Source: Sporothrix humicola
Taxonomy: Eukaryota; Ascomycota; Sordariomycetes; Ophiostomatales; Ophiostomataceae
Direction of reading: 5' to 3'
Assembly: GCA_021396245.1 (NCBI GenBank)
Contig: WNYE01000059.1
Span: 186,001-250,000 of the forward strand
Length of the DNA stretch: 64,000 nucleotides
In this document: positions 12,208-23,731 of the stretch, in pieces
How positions within the stretch are numbered: position 1 is the stretch's first letter
Layout: every line of letters begins with the position of its first letter
The notes under the pieces: model-generated
Databases searched by the model: none
Told to the model about the DNA's origin: nothing
The model's input: the letters and a program-made list of their open reading frames with translations, nothing else
Made by a program: the position numbers and the translations under genes

Positions 12208-15200
12208 TCAGGTATTTCTTTTCCATTCTCGCAGCACTTTGGCGAGGACAAGATGCCCATTGGAGGATGCCAGCTTGGCTGCTCTCTTGCATCGTGCCTC
12301 CATGTTTTCCACATTGTCATTGTTCCGAAGTAGCAAATGCATGATGTCCAGCCTCCCATGCTCTGCAGCAGCTTCAATCGCTGTTCGGCCTCCTTCCGCT
12401 GCTCCTGCAGCATTGACATCCGCCCCGCTCTTAAGTAGCATCAGTACAATTCGAAGCTGTCCCCTAATCACCGCCATTTGCAACGCGGTTGCCCCATTAC
12501 ATCTGCTTGGTGGTCCGTTAACATCTGCTCCGTGTGCAAGAAGAAACTGGACCATGCGGACGTTGCCACAACCGGCAGCCACCTGCAGTGCGGTCGCACC
12601 CCATTCCGCACTGGGAGGGGCATTGATGTCGGCGCCCCTGTTGAGCAGTGCCACCACGATGTCCAACTTTCCTGACTCTACCGCCCCCTGAAGTGCCGTC
12701 TTACTATGGGGCTCCCAGGCAGGGGCGTTGACTTCTGCCCCGGCTTGGAGGAGGATTTCTACCGCCTTCAGCGATCCGTTTGCCGCAGCATTCCGGAGAG
12801 GAATGCCGTGATCCACATCCACACGAGCGCCAGAATCAACTAGGATGCGGAGCATGTCTTCGTTGATTGGAAACCTGCATGTCACTCGCTGTAGTGCTGA
12901 CGCTCCTTCGTAGTGTCGACACGGATTGGGGCTCACTCCCTTCAAGAGCAAAAGCTGGGCTATATCAAACCTGTCCCTGCTGATAGCTTCCAGGAGTGGT
13001 GTGGTGCCATGCATGCCGTCAATTTTTGCGCCTGCACCTAGCAGGAGGCGTACCATGTCAATCCTGCCATGTAATACCGCTGCTTGGAGTGGCATTATTT
13101 TATCGCCAAAGCTTGAAAAGCACCTGTTGACATCGGTGCCAGCATCGATTAGTCGACGAGCCATGCTGAGTGCGCCATCTTCGATGGCGATCCCAAGAGG
13201 CGTTGACGAAGACAGAAATCCGTTCGGGTTGGCCCCTTTGTCTAGTAGCAGCTGAGCGAAGTCGTACCATCCGCCGACGATCGCGGTTTCCAGAGCTGCA
13301 AGTCCCTCTTCCCGACTTGGTAGCCCATTGGCATCTGCGCCTTTCTCAAGGAGCCTCTCAGCAACCGACATATGCCTATAGTCTATTGCAACTTGCAGTG
13401 CGGTGTACCCTTTGCGTGGACATGCTGGCTCATTAATATTAACACCTAGCTGCAGCAGATAGTCGACTATATTGATGTGTCCCTCCGCGGCTGCACTTTG
13501 CAAGCAGGTTCGTCCAGACACAATGGCAGCATCTGCATGCACATCCGCGCCGGCACCGACTAGCAGTTTGACCAACTCGAGATTCCCCGACTGTGCAGCT
13601 GCTTGGACGGCAGTGCAGCCAGCTTGCGAGCAAGGAGGAGCATTGATGTCAGCACCCATACGGAGCAAGAGCTCGACTGTGCGCATATCCCCAGACTTCG
13701 CTGCTGCCTGGAGAGCAGTCCGGGCTGCCGGTACCTGTACGGGACTATTCACATTGGCCCCTTTGCTTAACAGCAGTTGGACCATCTTGAATCGGCTCGG
13801 ATTTGATGCTGCAATTTGCAATGCCGTGCCATTGGCTCCGATGGCATCAACCTCCGCGCCAAGACTGAGGAGCAATCGGACCAAAACAATGTTGTTGTTC
13901 AATACAGCTGCTTGTAGCGCTGTAACGAGCTGCTGCGAATGGTGTTCGGCGAAAAAATGACTGCTATTAAATTTAGCACTGCCCAATTCCATCACGTCAA
14001 CCTCGTCATCGTAGTCGTAGAAATCGGATGTGTATGACTCACAGCCGTCATGACTGCCGTTGAACCGAAGCGACTTGAAGTACTTTGCAGCCGGAAATTC
14101 GTTCACACCAGCACCTGCGTCCAAAAGAATTTGCACCGTTTCTGTCTCATCTCTCGTTGCTGCAAGTTGAAGTGGTGTCAGGAAAAATGAATAGAGTCGC
14201 TTCGCTGCCGATTCCTCGGCTACGTCTTTGTAAGCTTCACCGATCGGGCTGTCGACGTCGGCTCCTGCTTCAAGCAAGGCCTCAACTATTTCAACATGGC
14301 CAAGTCGGGCTGCTTGCTGAAGTGCTGTGCCCCAACCTGGTACTGCATCGTTAACGCGTGCACCGGCTCTTAGCAGCGCACCAACAATATCGGAATCGCC
14401 CAGTCGCACGGCGAGATGCAAAAGCGTTCCATATTTTCTTGCGGCATTGACTTCCGCACCTCGAGAAATCAACATTTTGACTAAGGCGACATCAGTGCCG
14501 GAAATGGCGATCTCGAGTGCCGTGCGTCCAAAAGAGGCATATTGACGAGCATTTGGGTTGGCTCCCGCATCTACCAAGTGTTGAACTATTTGCATGTTTC
14601 CGTTTTTGACCGCCTCGTGAAGAGCCAGACGCCTTGAAGGAGATCCGCCAAAGCTATTGGGGTCCGCTCCTTTCGCGAGCAGAGCGCGGACCGCGCCGAT
14701 ATGATCCAGCTTCGCAGCACTGACAAGAATATTGGATGCAAAGATCTCTATCGTCGTTCCCTTTGTGTCGATCAAGCGCTCAAGGACCCACAACTTCTTG
14801 CTTTTGATGACCCAGTTGAGGAGCCTATCGGTCTTGTCATCTGAGAGTAGGCCGTTCGAAGAGAGATACACTGCGTATCTGAGCAGCTGGAATGCCGGAT
14901 TGGAGACAGAACAGTCGTACAGCTGCTGGACATGCCGTGTAACCTCTCCTCCATGGCTTTGAATGGTAACGTTCTCCAATTCCGAGGAAACCTCCGAAAT
15001 GTACTTTGGACTGTCAGGGTCGATGGCTAAATTGAGACATTGCCCGAGAAGTTTTCTGACCTCCCGGTTACTTTCCTCATCAGGAGGTATTGATGGTGGC
15101 TGCTGTGTATAAAGTATCGTACCCCAATCGAAGGCCGGTTCATCGCCAAAAACACTTGGGACCGAATCCTGAGCTGCATCGTTCGGCAATGTCAGATCCC

Positions 15201-15989
15201 ATGTCGTCGACAGTAGTGTAGTGAGTGGGCTGGACGAGCCTAGCACTCGAGAAGCAGCGTCGGAGCTCATTGGGCTAAGAAAATCTTGAACCGAACGTTC
15301 GATATCAACCGGGACAGTTCCGGTCATCGCACGTCCAACTTCTACTAGTTAGCCAGGGTGACAGAAGCGAGAGACCATGACTGAGAACCTACTGCATGCT
15401 TCCAAGCGCTCTTGGAATTGAAACCAAGGTATTTTCATGTACTCCACGCTTCCTATAGCTTCTGCTACAGGAGTACGGACACCGATTCTGGTTGAGACAC
15501 CAGTTTCGGCGGCTGCGGATGACGTTAGCACAGGCTCCATCATCACCGTCAAGAAGCAGAACTTGCCTTGTTCATTCAAGGTTGCAGATTTGACACCTGC
15601 ATGCCTTGCCATCTCCTTTTTCAATTTCTTCGACGGAACTGGTTTTCCATTGATGAGAATCTCCGTCTCTTTCCCTTCAAGCTTTCGCTTCTCGACCTGG
15701 CTCGCCGCGAACTTCCACATTTTGTTCGTCGAATTTTTCTCCATGTGCCATTGATTCAGCTTCCGGACGTACTGCGCCTTGCTGTGAGATAGTTTAGAAC
15801 CTTGCCTGCCAATGACTTGGGTGTAGTGACTTACGTAGCCCGAAATCCATGGCTGTTCGCCATCTCCTCGATCACATCTTTTAGTGTCATGTTTTCTTTG
15901 ACATAAAGAGCATAAATGTCTTCCTTGTGCGACTCCCACTCCTCTGGAGGAATGCGGCGTGTAGCCTCCATGATTGCAAATGCGTTCAT
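12208..15989 (-). CDS. Clr5-domain ankyrin-repeat protein
   Basis: Three-exon model read leftward: 15989-15835, intron 15834-15782 (GTAAGT...CTCACAG), exon 15781-15393, intron 15392 to ~15342 (GTAGGT...CTAAC...TAG), final exon ~15341-12208. An inner ATG at 15971 is also possible. Exon 1 to early exon 2 encode a Clr5 domain: IPPEEWESHKEDIYALY, then KAQYVRKLNQW and W-KFA directly across the first junction. The second intron removes a single in-frame TAA at 15351-15349. Both flanking frames agree, and acceptors giving 48, 51 or 54 nt all keep the frame. The long exon carries about 20 ankyrin repeats (GADxN, TALQxAA, G-H-x-x-I-V-x-x-LL) up to near the C-terminus. The Clr5-plus-ankyrin architecture is common in accessory fungal gene sets, and a protein-binding or regulatory role is inferred. 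No catalytic domain is visible. Confidence 0.85.
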
Positions 15990-16640
15990 GCAAGTCGTTG
16001 GGAAAGTAGAGGAAGATGTCAAGAGTCGAAAATGGCGGTAGAATGGGATGAGGCCTTGTCTTGCGGGCACGTTTAGAAAAGACGAGGAAGAAACAAACGA
16101 CGAAAAGGTGAGCCGGCAGGAATTTATGCAACGAGTATGTTTCTGTGAAAGGGCGAGGAGGGGCAAAAAGGAGCATGCTCCTTTCCTCGACTTGACAATT
16201 ATGCGGTGTGCCAAAAATCCAGAGACTGGGCCGCCTCTTTAGGAGATCCAGAATTTGCATTGACAGGGATGCAGGATCACTCTCATTGGTCTTTTCTTTT
16301 TGGTTTTCACATTGTGCAGATTTGCTCTTTCCAGAATTTGCGATTGCTCATTGCATCACTGCGGCGTGCGTCTCATCACTGCGGCGTGCAACTTTGCAGA
16401 TCATTCCTGATTGGCTGTGGCCGGAATTTGTGTTTTTGGGGTATCCACATCACCTTCAAGCATCGTGGACAAGGCGACGCTGACCAGAATTTGCGACTAG
16501 TTTGGATATAAGATGGGAGATAATACGTTCTAGGTGTCAACTTAAGAAATTCACATGTATTCGGTGCATGCAATTTTAATACACCTGTATAAAGCCGCCA
16601 TCGTTCAGAAAGAAACTAAGCAGTCGCTTAGTATCAGGTG
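15990..16640. promoter_or_regulatory. Divergent promoter with short direct repeats
   Basis: This is the intergenic region between the Clr5-ankyrin gene (-) and the small membrane protein gene (+). A 16-bp direct repeat, CATCACTGCGGCGTGC, lies at 16354-16369 and 16374-16389. CCAGAATTTGC recurs near 16,247, 16,331 and 16,482, with a GGAATTTGTG variant near 16,423. TATAAA at about 16,590 is about 50 bp upstream of the plus-strand start codon. The regulators are unknown. Confidence 0.5.
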
Positions 16641-16954
16641 ATGTCTTTGTCAGCTGAGGCTCTGATCTCCATCGTTGGGATATTGGTCAATGTCCCCCCG
16701 ACCGTGTTGGTTCTTTGGAAAATTTTCAAGAAGATCCAGGCCAGCAGATCCACGGTCTCAGGTGACTAGATCAATCAATTCTCCACACTGAGGAAACAAT
16801 CAAACTAACGCTGAGATAAGTAGACAATGCCGAAACATCACTCCGCCAGTCGATTCAAACTACTTTTCATCCAAACTTGGCGACAGTTGATCTCGTCTCT
16901 TTTTTCCAACTTATCTGGGCGACCGAATCAATTGTTGACCTAGACGCTGCATAG
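16641..16954 (+). CDS. Small single-pass membrane protein (84 aa)
   Basis: Two-exon model: 16641-16761, intron 16762-16820 (GTGACT...ACTAAC at 16804-16809...AAG), exon 16821-16954; 84 aa. Unspliced, the frame stops after 42 codons. Removing a 59-nt intron with a good branch site opens a further 43 codons. Residues ~7-27 form one hydrophobic segment (ALISIVGILVNVPPTVLVLW) followed by KIFKKIQ, giving a positive-inside anchor. The soluble tail has FHPNLATVDLVSFFQLIW. I recognise no family. It is transcribed away from the Clr5-ankyrin gene and may share its promoter. The evidence for a real gene is the coherent splice signals, TATA box and membrane segment; the evidence against is its small size. 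Confidence 0.55.
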
Positions 16955-17272
16955 AATATCCTTGCGAAGACTAATGATGATGAGTCACTAGCTCGACATA
17001 GGAGTCCGTTGGCGCATCAACGGCTGTGGTCTTGCACGGGATCACGGCGGTGACGGGCGTAGTGTCACGGACGTGCGGCTGCGCTTGGCCGGTGACCTCT
17101 GCGGGCTCTCGGAGAAGACGATAGCGTCGTTCGTAAGGCAGGGTTGCCGGCGAGTGTCTAGCTGTCGGCCATAAGTGGTTGCGGGGCGCTTGTTGACTGT
17201 CGACGGTGGCACGGCGGTGGGCATACCGGCGGCAGTGGGACGCGGAAGAGGTTGCAGGGATCAAGCGTTATT
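16955..17272. other. GC-rich spacer without recognised gene
   Basis: The minus strand is open for about 97 codons (17264-16971), but the predicted peptide is His/Arg/Thr/Pro-rich with no family resemblance. The region sits beside LTR fragments, so I treat it as non-coding or as degraded repeat. Confidence 0.4.
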
Positions 17273-17500
17273 TGTTACGAAGGCATTTCCCAGGAATATA
17301 GTAAGAGTCTCTGCTATGTGGTCAGGCTAGGGGAGGGGTCTTGTTCTTGTAAAACAGTGATAAGGTGTAACGGTCGAATAATACACAACACGTGTAAGAG
17401 GTAGAATTGTATGTAATGAGAGCACAGGAATATAAGCTTATGTAGTTATATACACGATGAGGACTTCTCATTTCGAATCATATTTTTTTCCGCCTTCTTC
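17273..17500 (+). repeat. Solo LTR-like copy, family 1 (copy B)
   Basis: It starts TGTTACGAAGGC and matches copy A at 11,103 in the same strand and order: TTCCCAGGA, TCTGCTA, GTCAGGCTAGGGGAG, GGTCGAATAATA, GAGAGCACAGGAATA. The similarity fades after about 17,470, so the right end is approximate. Confidence 0.65.
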
Positions 17501-17763
17501 ACAAAGATACCAACGATCCTCAAACATAGACTCCTAGTTATGGGCCGTCTTTGTTAGTTTCTTTTTTTTTCACTCAGCACCAAATATATTTGGCATCCTA
17601 TCTTGCGCGTTAGTGTTTCGTATAAGGACGGGAAACGGGTATTCATATACGAAGAATCCAGCCTTTTAAATAGGAAGACATATCCTTTACCCGGTCTAGC
17701 AGGGGAGGTCATGGTCGTCGAAAAAAGGAAATTCCCAATGGGGTTTTTCGGATGTATATTGGG

Positions 17764-17950
17764 CTGTTATACAAGCCGAAAAGCCTCATCGACTTCTCTG
17801 CAAATCACGACCCGGCTTTGGGAGGCAAGCACCGGCGCTTCACAGTCTGGCACAGGCGTTAAGCATGTCTGCACAGGCGTGCACAGGTGTGCATCGTCTG
17901 CGCTGCCCTTATTGCCTGCGCTGTCTCTTCTGCCTGCGCCACAACACGGT
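17764..17950 (+). repeat. Dispersed repeat R1, copy 2
   Basis: This is the counterpart of 10,868-11,032 in the same orientation, with shared AAGCCGAAAA, CTGCAAATCACGAC and CACAGGTGTGCA blocks. It has an extra CTGCGC(C)-rich tail with three spaced TGCCTGCGC-like words. Confidence 0.7.
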
Positions 17951-18466
17951 TAGACAGAGCCGTCTTGGGGAAAAAAACTGGCACAGATTTAAATGGTTGA
18001 GTGTTCTTAGTTGTAGATGCCTGTAGTGAGCCGTAGTAAAGATAAAATAAAAGTTAAGATAAAGATAAAGTAAGGACAGTAGTGGGTAGGTGAGAGGGGG
18101 TCTCTAGGTCTGATGCTGTCTGTGGCCAGCCGGGCGGCCGTGGGGATCCTCGTCGGTGCCACACCACACCGGCAGGCCGGAGAGATTATTTTCTTCCTTC
18201 GGAAAAGGCATTTAAACCCCTAGTCTACTGCATTTTTCGATCCTTGTCCATTTCATTTTAAAGGCCCTATCTACTTTCTACCTGTCCAATCATTCTATAT
18301 GAAAAAAGGCAGTGCAGCCCAGGTCCACTACCTTTTTCGGCCGGATGATAAGGATGCACGGATTTTTCAATTGAACACGGCGACACGGAAGACGCGTTTA
18401 GAAAGGCAAATGAAAAAGGGGATGGAGATTTTAACGATAGAATACCATATGATCTGGAATCACGGG
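17951..18466. other. Probable repeat-derived spacer
   Basis: The stretch contains AAAGATAAAATAAAAGTTAAGATAAAGATAAAG (18,038-18,072) and a GC-rich GGCCAGCCGGGCGGCC block near 18,123. Both recall internal parts of fungal LTRs. I see no gene. Confidence 0.35.
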
Positions 18467-18546
18467 GAAAAAAAGAAAAAAAGAAAAAAAGAAAAAAAGA
18501 AAAAAAGAAAAAAAGAAAAAAAGAAAAAAAGAAAAAAAGAAAAAAG
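18467..18546 (+). repeat. GAAAAAAA octamer microsatellite
   Basis: About ten tandem copies of the octamer G(A)7. The tract lies inside a spurious open frame where it would encode Lys/Arg/Glu repeats, and it sits in the spacer beyond the 3' end of the minus-strand beta-mannosidase. Confidence 0.95.
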
Positions 18547-18965
18547 AAACGAAACGAACTCAACATGGACCTTCACCCCTTTATACAATTATGACAACTC
18601 TGTCTCCTGGTATGTACGATCTGCTGCCTGTGCCAAGAACGAGATCGCTCGCCATTTACAGACAACGTACAAAGACATACCGCCCGAGCGGCGACGCCAG
18701 GTAGCAACAACGGTCCAACAATTCGACGCCATTCAAGTCCAGATAAAGCTGGCGATTTTTCATTTCCAGGGCCGCTGCGTGCCTCCGCCCACCAAAGAGA
18801 AATACGTAAACAAAGGTCCTATAAAAAGGTAACATTTTCGTACTGTTGGGGGTAATACTAAAACTTTTCAGTGATCCTACTCTACTGCCCCGGGTGTCCT
18901 AGACGTCGTTACACCTTTACCAAAACTAAAGAAACAAGACAACATTTGGTTAAACGACAAAAATT

Positions 18966-21715
18966 CTACAACTCGAAGCCCTCCTTTAATTCCCAGTCGT
19001 ATAAGAAGCGCACCTCCACCTCTCTGCCGTGTAGGAACTGGACGTTAATAGCCACTGTCTCATTGGGAACGAGATCAACAAAGTTGTCGTCGAAGATGGC
19101 ATCGGCGACGCCCTCCGTCGGCGCGACAGTGAGCGTGACGCCCTTGGCGGGCGCATTGGCCGTCAGCAGCACATGGTCGCCGGCGCCAGACACGGTGGCC
19201 GTGACCTTGAGCTCGGGTGACATGTGCAGCAGCCGCAACGGCTCGGGCCACGAGACCCAGGTGGCGAGCTGCGTGGGTGTCTTGGTCTCGTGGTCGTTGA
19301 GGTAGGCCACCACGACGGTATTGTCTGCATCCGGGACGGCGATGTTCGTAATCTCCGTCGTCTGGTTCGGGGGCAGCTCCACCTTGTGCTCCGCCACGCC
19401 GTCAGGCAGCGCCACCGAGGCACCCGTCTGGATGTTGAAGGCCGCCAGCGTGAGCGTCGCATGGAGTGTCTCGATGGCGCCATTGACGGCCCAGATGTCC
19501 AGGGCGTGCTTCTCCGGCGGGTAGCCCGTGGTGATGTATGGCGGCTCCCTGGTGATGGTGCGCTCCATGCCGACGACGACCTTGGCGAGGGCGCGCTTCG
19601 TGATGTAAAAGGCCGGCTTCCGGCGCAGGTCAGCATCGACTAGCGCCCAGCTGGTGCCCGGCCAGATATCGTTGAGCTGCCACACCAAGACACCGGCGCA
19701 GTTCTCCTCGCCCGGCCCGCGGAACTCGCGGCGCCAACAATTGTAGGCATATTTCATGGCCTCGGCCTGCAGGAACTGCGTGCAGTAGATGAAGTCGCGG
19801 AAGGGGTTCATGCGGAAGCGGTAGTTCTCACCCATGTACATGGGGTAGCGGCGCGCGTGGTTCGGTCCTTTGTCATGGATATCGAATATGCGCGACTGCG
19901 CGTGCCGCTCCGAAGGCGCCGTGATGCCACGCTCCATGGTGGCCAGCGAAGCGCAGGACTCGAACCCGAACTCGCTGACAAAGCGCGATGTGTAGCTCTT
20001 GTAGTCCTGGTAGGCCGACATCTTGCCATGCCACACTGCATCGGTTGTTAGCATATTTAGCATACAAGCGGTGTTCCAAATACAGCGAGATCTTGAGGGT
20101 GAGGGTCACAACGTACCATCCCAAATGTGGGTGTCGCCCACCGTCGTGTCGTTGGAGAAGGATCCGCCATAGGGGCTGCTCCGCCAGTACGGAACGTCGC
20201 CGCCCAGCGTGTCAATGACACTGGGCAGCAGCCGCTCGTAGATCTCTCGCGCCGGGAAGTCCGTCTGGTCCCAGGGGCCCTTCTCGTCGCTCATGTCGAG
20301 CATCCAGCCCCAGCGCTCGGCCAGCATGTAGTCCTCGTTGTTACCGGCCCAGATCACCAAGCTTGGGTGGTGGCCGACGCGGATCACCTGCTGCTCGGCT
20401 TCGCGCTTGACATTGTCCATGAAGTCGCCCGACGCCGGGTAGTTGCCGCATGCGAATAGAAAGTCTTGCCATACCAGGACGCCCTCCTCGTCGCAGATGT
20501 CGTAGAAGTCGTCCGACTCCACAATGCCGCCGCCCCAGACCCGGATCATGGTCTGGTTGCCGCTCTTGGCAATCTTGATCCAGTCGCTGTAGCGCTGGCG
20601 GGTCATGCGCGGCAGCATGAAGTCGCCGGGGATCCAGCAGGAGCCGCCGCAGAAGATGCGGATGTTGTTGATCTCAAAGACAAACGACGTGCCCGCGGCC
20701 TTCTTGAGCGCGTGCTGAAGGAGGCGCAGCCGGCGCAGGCCAATCTTGCGGCTCTTGCTGTCGTGCTGCGGAATCCGAGCAGAGACCGTGTAGAGAGGCT
20801 GGCCTCCGTAGGTGTGCGGGTACCAGAGCTGGGGTGCTTCAACAGTAACAGTGGTTTCGAAGCTTCCATCGGGCGTTGTTTTCAGGGACTGGCTGTCAAT
20901 GGACTTTCCAGACGGTTCGCTGACTTCCACGACGATCTCCTCCTGTTGCCCCCTGGACGAGGCAGATTCCACAAGGCCCTTGACGCTGATCACGGCCTTC
21001 TTCAAGTCGTCTGCCACCTGCTGGCGAACCACGAGCCGGCCGATTCTCTTCTCGTAGACTTCGAGGTAGATGGGCTTCCACGGTCCCGACGTGTTGACTG
21101 CCGGGCCCCAATCCCAACCCTAGATCCGATGCATTAGCTTCGTTTTCCAAAGGGCAGAGCATGGACAGACTCATATCATACCCAGTGGTACTGCGCCTTT
21201 CTCAGGAAAAGACGCTCCGGGCCTCCAAAGTGCACATCGGTCTCGTTGCCCTTGTAGCCAATGCGCTTTTTCTCTTGTCTAGAGAACGCAGGCGCAGCCT
21301 TGAATCGCAGCTCTAGAGACAACGGGCCCGTTGCTTGCTTCAGCCGGTCGGTGACGTCGACCCGGTTCTCGACGTGCATGTTCTTGCTCGAGAGAATCGG
21401 CTCGCCATCGAGGAACACATCCACGACGGTGTCGAGGCCCTCAAACACCAGCACGGCTCGTGACCCGGGGGTCGTCAGCGCCGTCTTGGGCACATTGGCG
21501 CGGTAGGTCCAGTCGGCGTCGTTGACCCAGAGGCATTTGATCTCGTTGTCATCGATGTACGGGTCGGGAATCAAGCCATGATGCAGAAGATCAATGTGGG
21601 CAACAGTTGGGAACTGGGCGACAGGCAGGAACGAGGATACTGTCGAGTCATTCAAGCTGCTCGCCTGCTTGAACTCCCAGCCCTGGTCGATTGCCACTCT
21701 CCTCAGTTCGGCCAT
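18966..21715 (-). CDS. Beta-mannosidase, GH2, intracellular (B-type)
   Basis: Three exons: 21715-21182, intron 21181-21120 (GTATGA...CTAG), 21119-20117, intron 20116-20036 (GTACGT...GCAG), 20035-18966; total 868 aa, the usual length of fungal B-type beta-mannosidases. The first junction rebuilds the family signature QYHWGWDWGP. The second joins THIWD to VWHGKM. GH2 order is visible: N-terminal sugar-binding domain, Ig-like domain, TIM barrel and C-terminal Ig-like domains. The acid/base Glu is in WAGNNE (~E440) and the nucleophile Glu in SEFGFES (~E534); both are intact. The N-terminus (MAELRRV) shows no signal peptide, so the enzyme is probably cytosolic, hydrolysing terminal beta-mannose from small oligosaccharides taken up or released by secreted enzymes. 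It is divergent from the oxidoreductase at 22180. Confidence 0.95.
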
Positions 21716-22179
21716 CTTGGTGTTTGGGCAGCAGGAAAAAGAAGGAAGTTGATTGGGATGGAACTGCTTGGGGAGTTCGCATGGTCACGCCAATGGACAT
21801 ATTACGAGCGACCTACAAATCTATAAATAATAATCTCTACGTGTCGAATCAACAGAGCATTTACGACTTACACCAGTAATGAACCCCGCTTAATGACGCT
21901 GTATGGGGTCAGAATAGGGTCCGACTTCGGTAAGTCAGCATGTTAGTCATGTCATGTGATCGGGTAGTGCCATATTCAGACATAGCCGGCCCCTGACACC
22001 AGCCAGAAAGCGAACACCGCGGCGCTGCCGGACGCGATTCTTATATATTGAACAACTTTCCGGTACCGAAGACGGGGGTCGTTGTTGCTTGCTGCCAGAG
22101 CAGGTCTGGAGCTTCCCCCGTTCGTCAACCGAAAATCTTCATTTTACCAAACAAGAATTATATCGGCATTTTCTGCACA
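21716..22179. promoter_or_regulatory. Shared divergent promoter with 17-bp motif
   Basis: This 464-bp region lies between the beta-mannosidase (-) and oxidoreductase (+) starts. It holds GTCATGTGATCGGGTAG at 21951-21967, which recurs exactly at 35838-35854 upstream of the sugar transporter. Related GTCAGSTGATCGTGT words occur at 26351 and 26445. Co-regulation is inferred only. Confidence 0.4.
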
Positions 22180-23271
22180 ATGGCTGGAATTGCAATCCTG
22201 GGTGCTGGCATCTTTGCCACCGATGGTAGGTCGATCGCCCAGTTTTGAGCAGAACGGAATGGCGCAGCTGCTGACAAGACCCCAGAGCACCTCCCCGCCC
22301 TCGTCGCCAACAAGGCCAACGTCAAGGCCATCTACTCGCGCTCCAAAGCGACCGCAGCGCCCCTCGTTGCCGAGGCGCAGAAGCTGGGCCTTCCCGGCGT
22401 GGAGCTGTACTCGGAGGACACGGCGGGCCACACGCTTGACGATCTGCTGAAGCGCGACGACATCAAGGCCGTTGTGGTGGTCTTGCCAATCCCCGTGCAG
22501 CCGGACATCATCCGCCGCTGCCTTGCGGCCGGCAAGCACGTTCTGTCCGAGAAGCCCATTGCCAAGGACGTGCAGACGGCGCGGCAGCTGATCGAGGACT
22601 ACAAGACGAGCTACGCCGGCAAGGGCCTGGTCTTCAGCATCGCCGAGCAGTTCCGGTTCATGCCCGAGTTCGAGCTCGGCCGCAAGTGGGTGGTCGACGA
22701 GAAGGCCGTGGGCGACATCACGCAGCTGCACCTGCGCATCTGGCGCAACCAGGCGCCCGGTGGCAAGTACTACGAGACGGCCTGGCGCAAGGTGCCCGAG
22801 TACCAGGGCGGCTTCCTGCTAGACGGCGGCGTGCACCAGACGGCCATGCTCCGCTACATCTCGGGCCATGAGGTTGTCGAGACCCACGGCTACGCGCGCC
22901 AGGTCGCCCCCCACCTTCCCCCCTTGGACACGGTCAACGCCGGCCTCGTGCTGAGCAACGGCGCCACGGGCACCATCTCCATGTCGTTTGCGTCCACACG
23001 GCGCGCGACCGACTTTGTCATCATCGGCACCAAGGGCAACTTCCACCTGACGGACGGCCCCGATGGCTATGTCCTTAGCCTGGACCTTGTGTCCGGAGAG
23101 AAGCGCACCAAGACCATCAAGAGCAACGGCGTCGAGTTGGAGATCAAGGCGTTCCTGGAGGCAGTCAGCAGCGGTAAAGCCCAGCCGCGGGCAGGTCCCG
23201 AGGAGGCCCTGAACGACCTGGCCATCATCGAGAGCCTGTGCCAGGGCGGCGGCAAGGTCAGCCTTTACTAG
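22180..23271 (+). CDS. Gfo/Idh/MocA-family NAD(P)-dependent oxidoreductase
   Basis: Two exons: 22180-22225, intron 22226-22267 (GTAGGT...GCGCAG, only 42 nt), 22268-23271; 349 aa. The start ATG is followed by AGIAILGAGIFATD, the Rossmann GxGxxA dinucleotide loop. Downstream are YSRS after the second strand, VVVVLPI, and the family motif SEKPIAKD. The C-terminal Gfo/Idh/MocA alpha/beta domain follows (W-R-KVPEYQGGFLLDGGVH), including the GGxxxDxGxH-like segment. Members oxidise or reduce sugars, polyols or cyclic alcohols; this substrate cannot be told from sequence. The shared promoter with beta-mannosidase suggests carbohydrate metabolism. The intron is at the short limit, but without it the Rossmann start is out of frame. 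Confidence 0.88.
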
Positions 23272-23731
23272 GTTTTCAATAAAATTCAATCCAAAATAAA
23301 AAAGGAAATAAAAATGAAGGGAATTTTATTACCTTTTCTCGTATGAATAGACCACGCCTTTCAATAAAAGAATCTCTTAGACCGACTGTCGGATGTACTG
23401 TGTGCAGCACCTCTTTGTTCAAGTTAAGTTAGGATTGGGGAGGAAATTTCCGTTGTGATTTAGGGTATCAACAAGAAGTATGCCGTAGTCCGTAGAGTGA
23501 TGCCAAGGCCGAACACATCCACAGATGTGGGTCACGTGAGTGGCGAAGTCGCTCTAGTCTCGTGACAGGACTGTCATATGACACCAACTCTCTGAGTTTG
23601 TCCGGCCCCTATCCCCCGAGTCCGTTCCCAAACGAGAGACGACGAGGCGATTGATTGTCCACGAAAGAAGAAACAGGTGCATTCTTCCAGATGTGTCTTC
23701 GCCATCGACGTGCTGTACTGCATGTGGCATC
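23272..23731. other. Spacer and promoter of the Zn2Cys6 gene
   Basis: No gene is seen. The spacer contains GGTCACGTGAGTGG at about 23,530, a CACGTG E-box-type site about 200 bp upstream of the regulator start codon. Confidence 0.4.

Noticed and set aside
12149..13960. Several plus-strand open frames opposite the ankyrin repeats
   Set aside because: They are antisense shadows of a periodic, GC-rich ankyrin coding region; their peptides repeat with the ankyrin period and match no family.
16971..17264. 97-codon minus-strand open frame rich in His, Arg, Thr and Pro
   Set aside because: No recognisable domain, no splice support, and it sits among LTR fragments; likely non-coding GC-rich sequence.
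18299..18832. 177-codon plus-strand open frame containing Lys/Arg/Glu repeats
   Set aside because: The middle is just the G(A)7 microsatellite read as protein, and the ends show no family resemblance or conserved motif. Probably chance.
20127..21137. Long plus-strand open frames opposite the beta-mannosidase
   Set aside because: Antisense shadows in GC-rich coding DNA; the minus strand carries all GH2 motifs and consistent splice sites.
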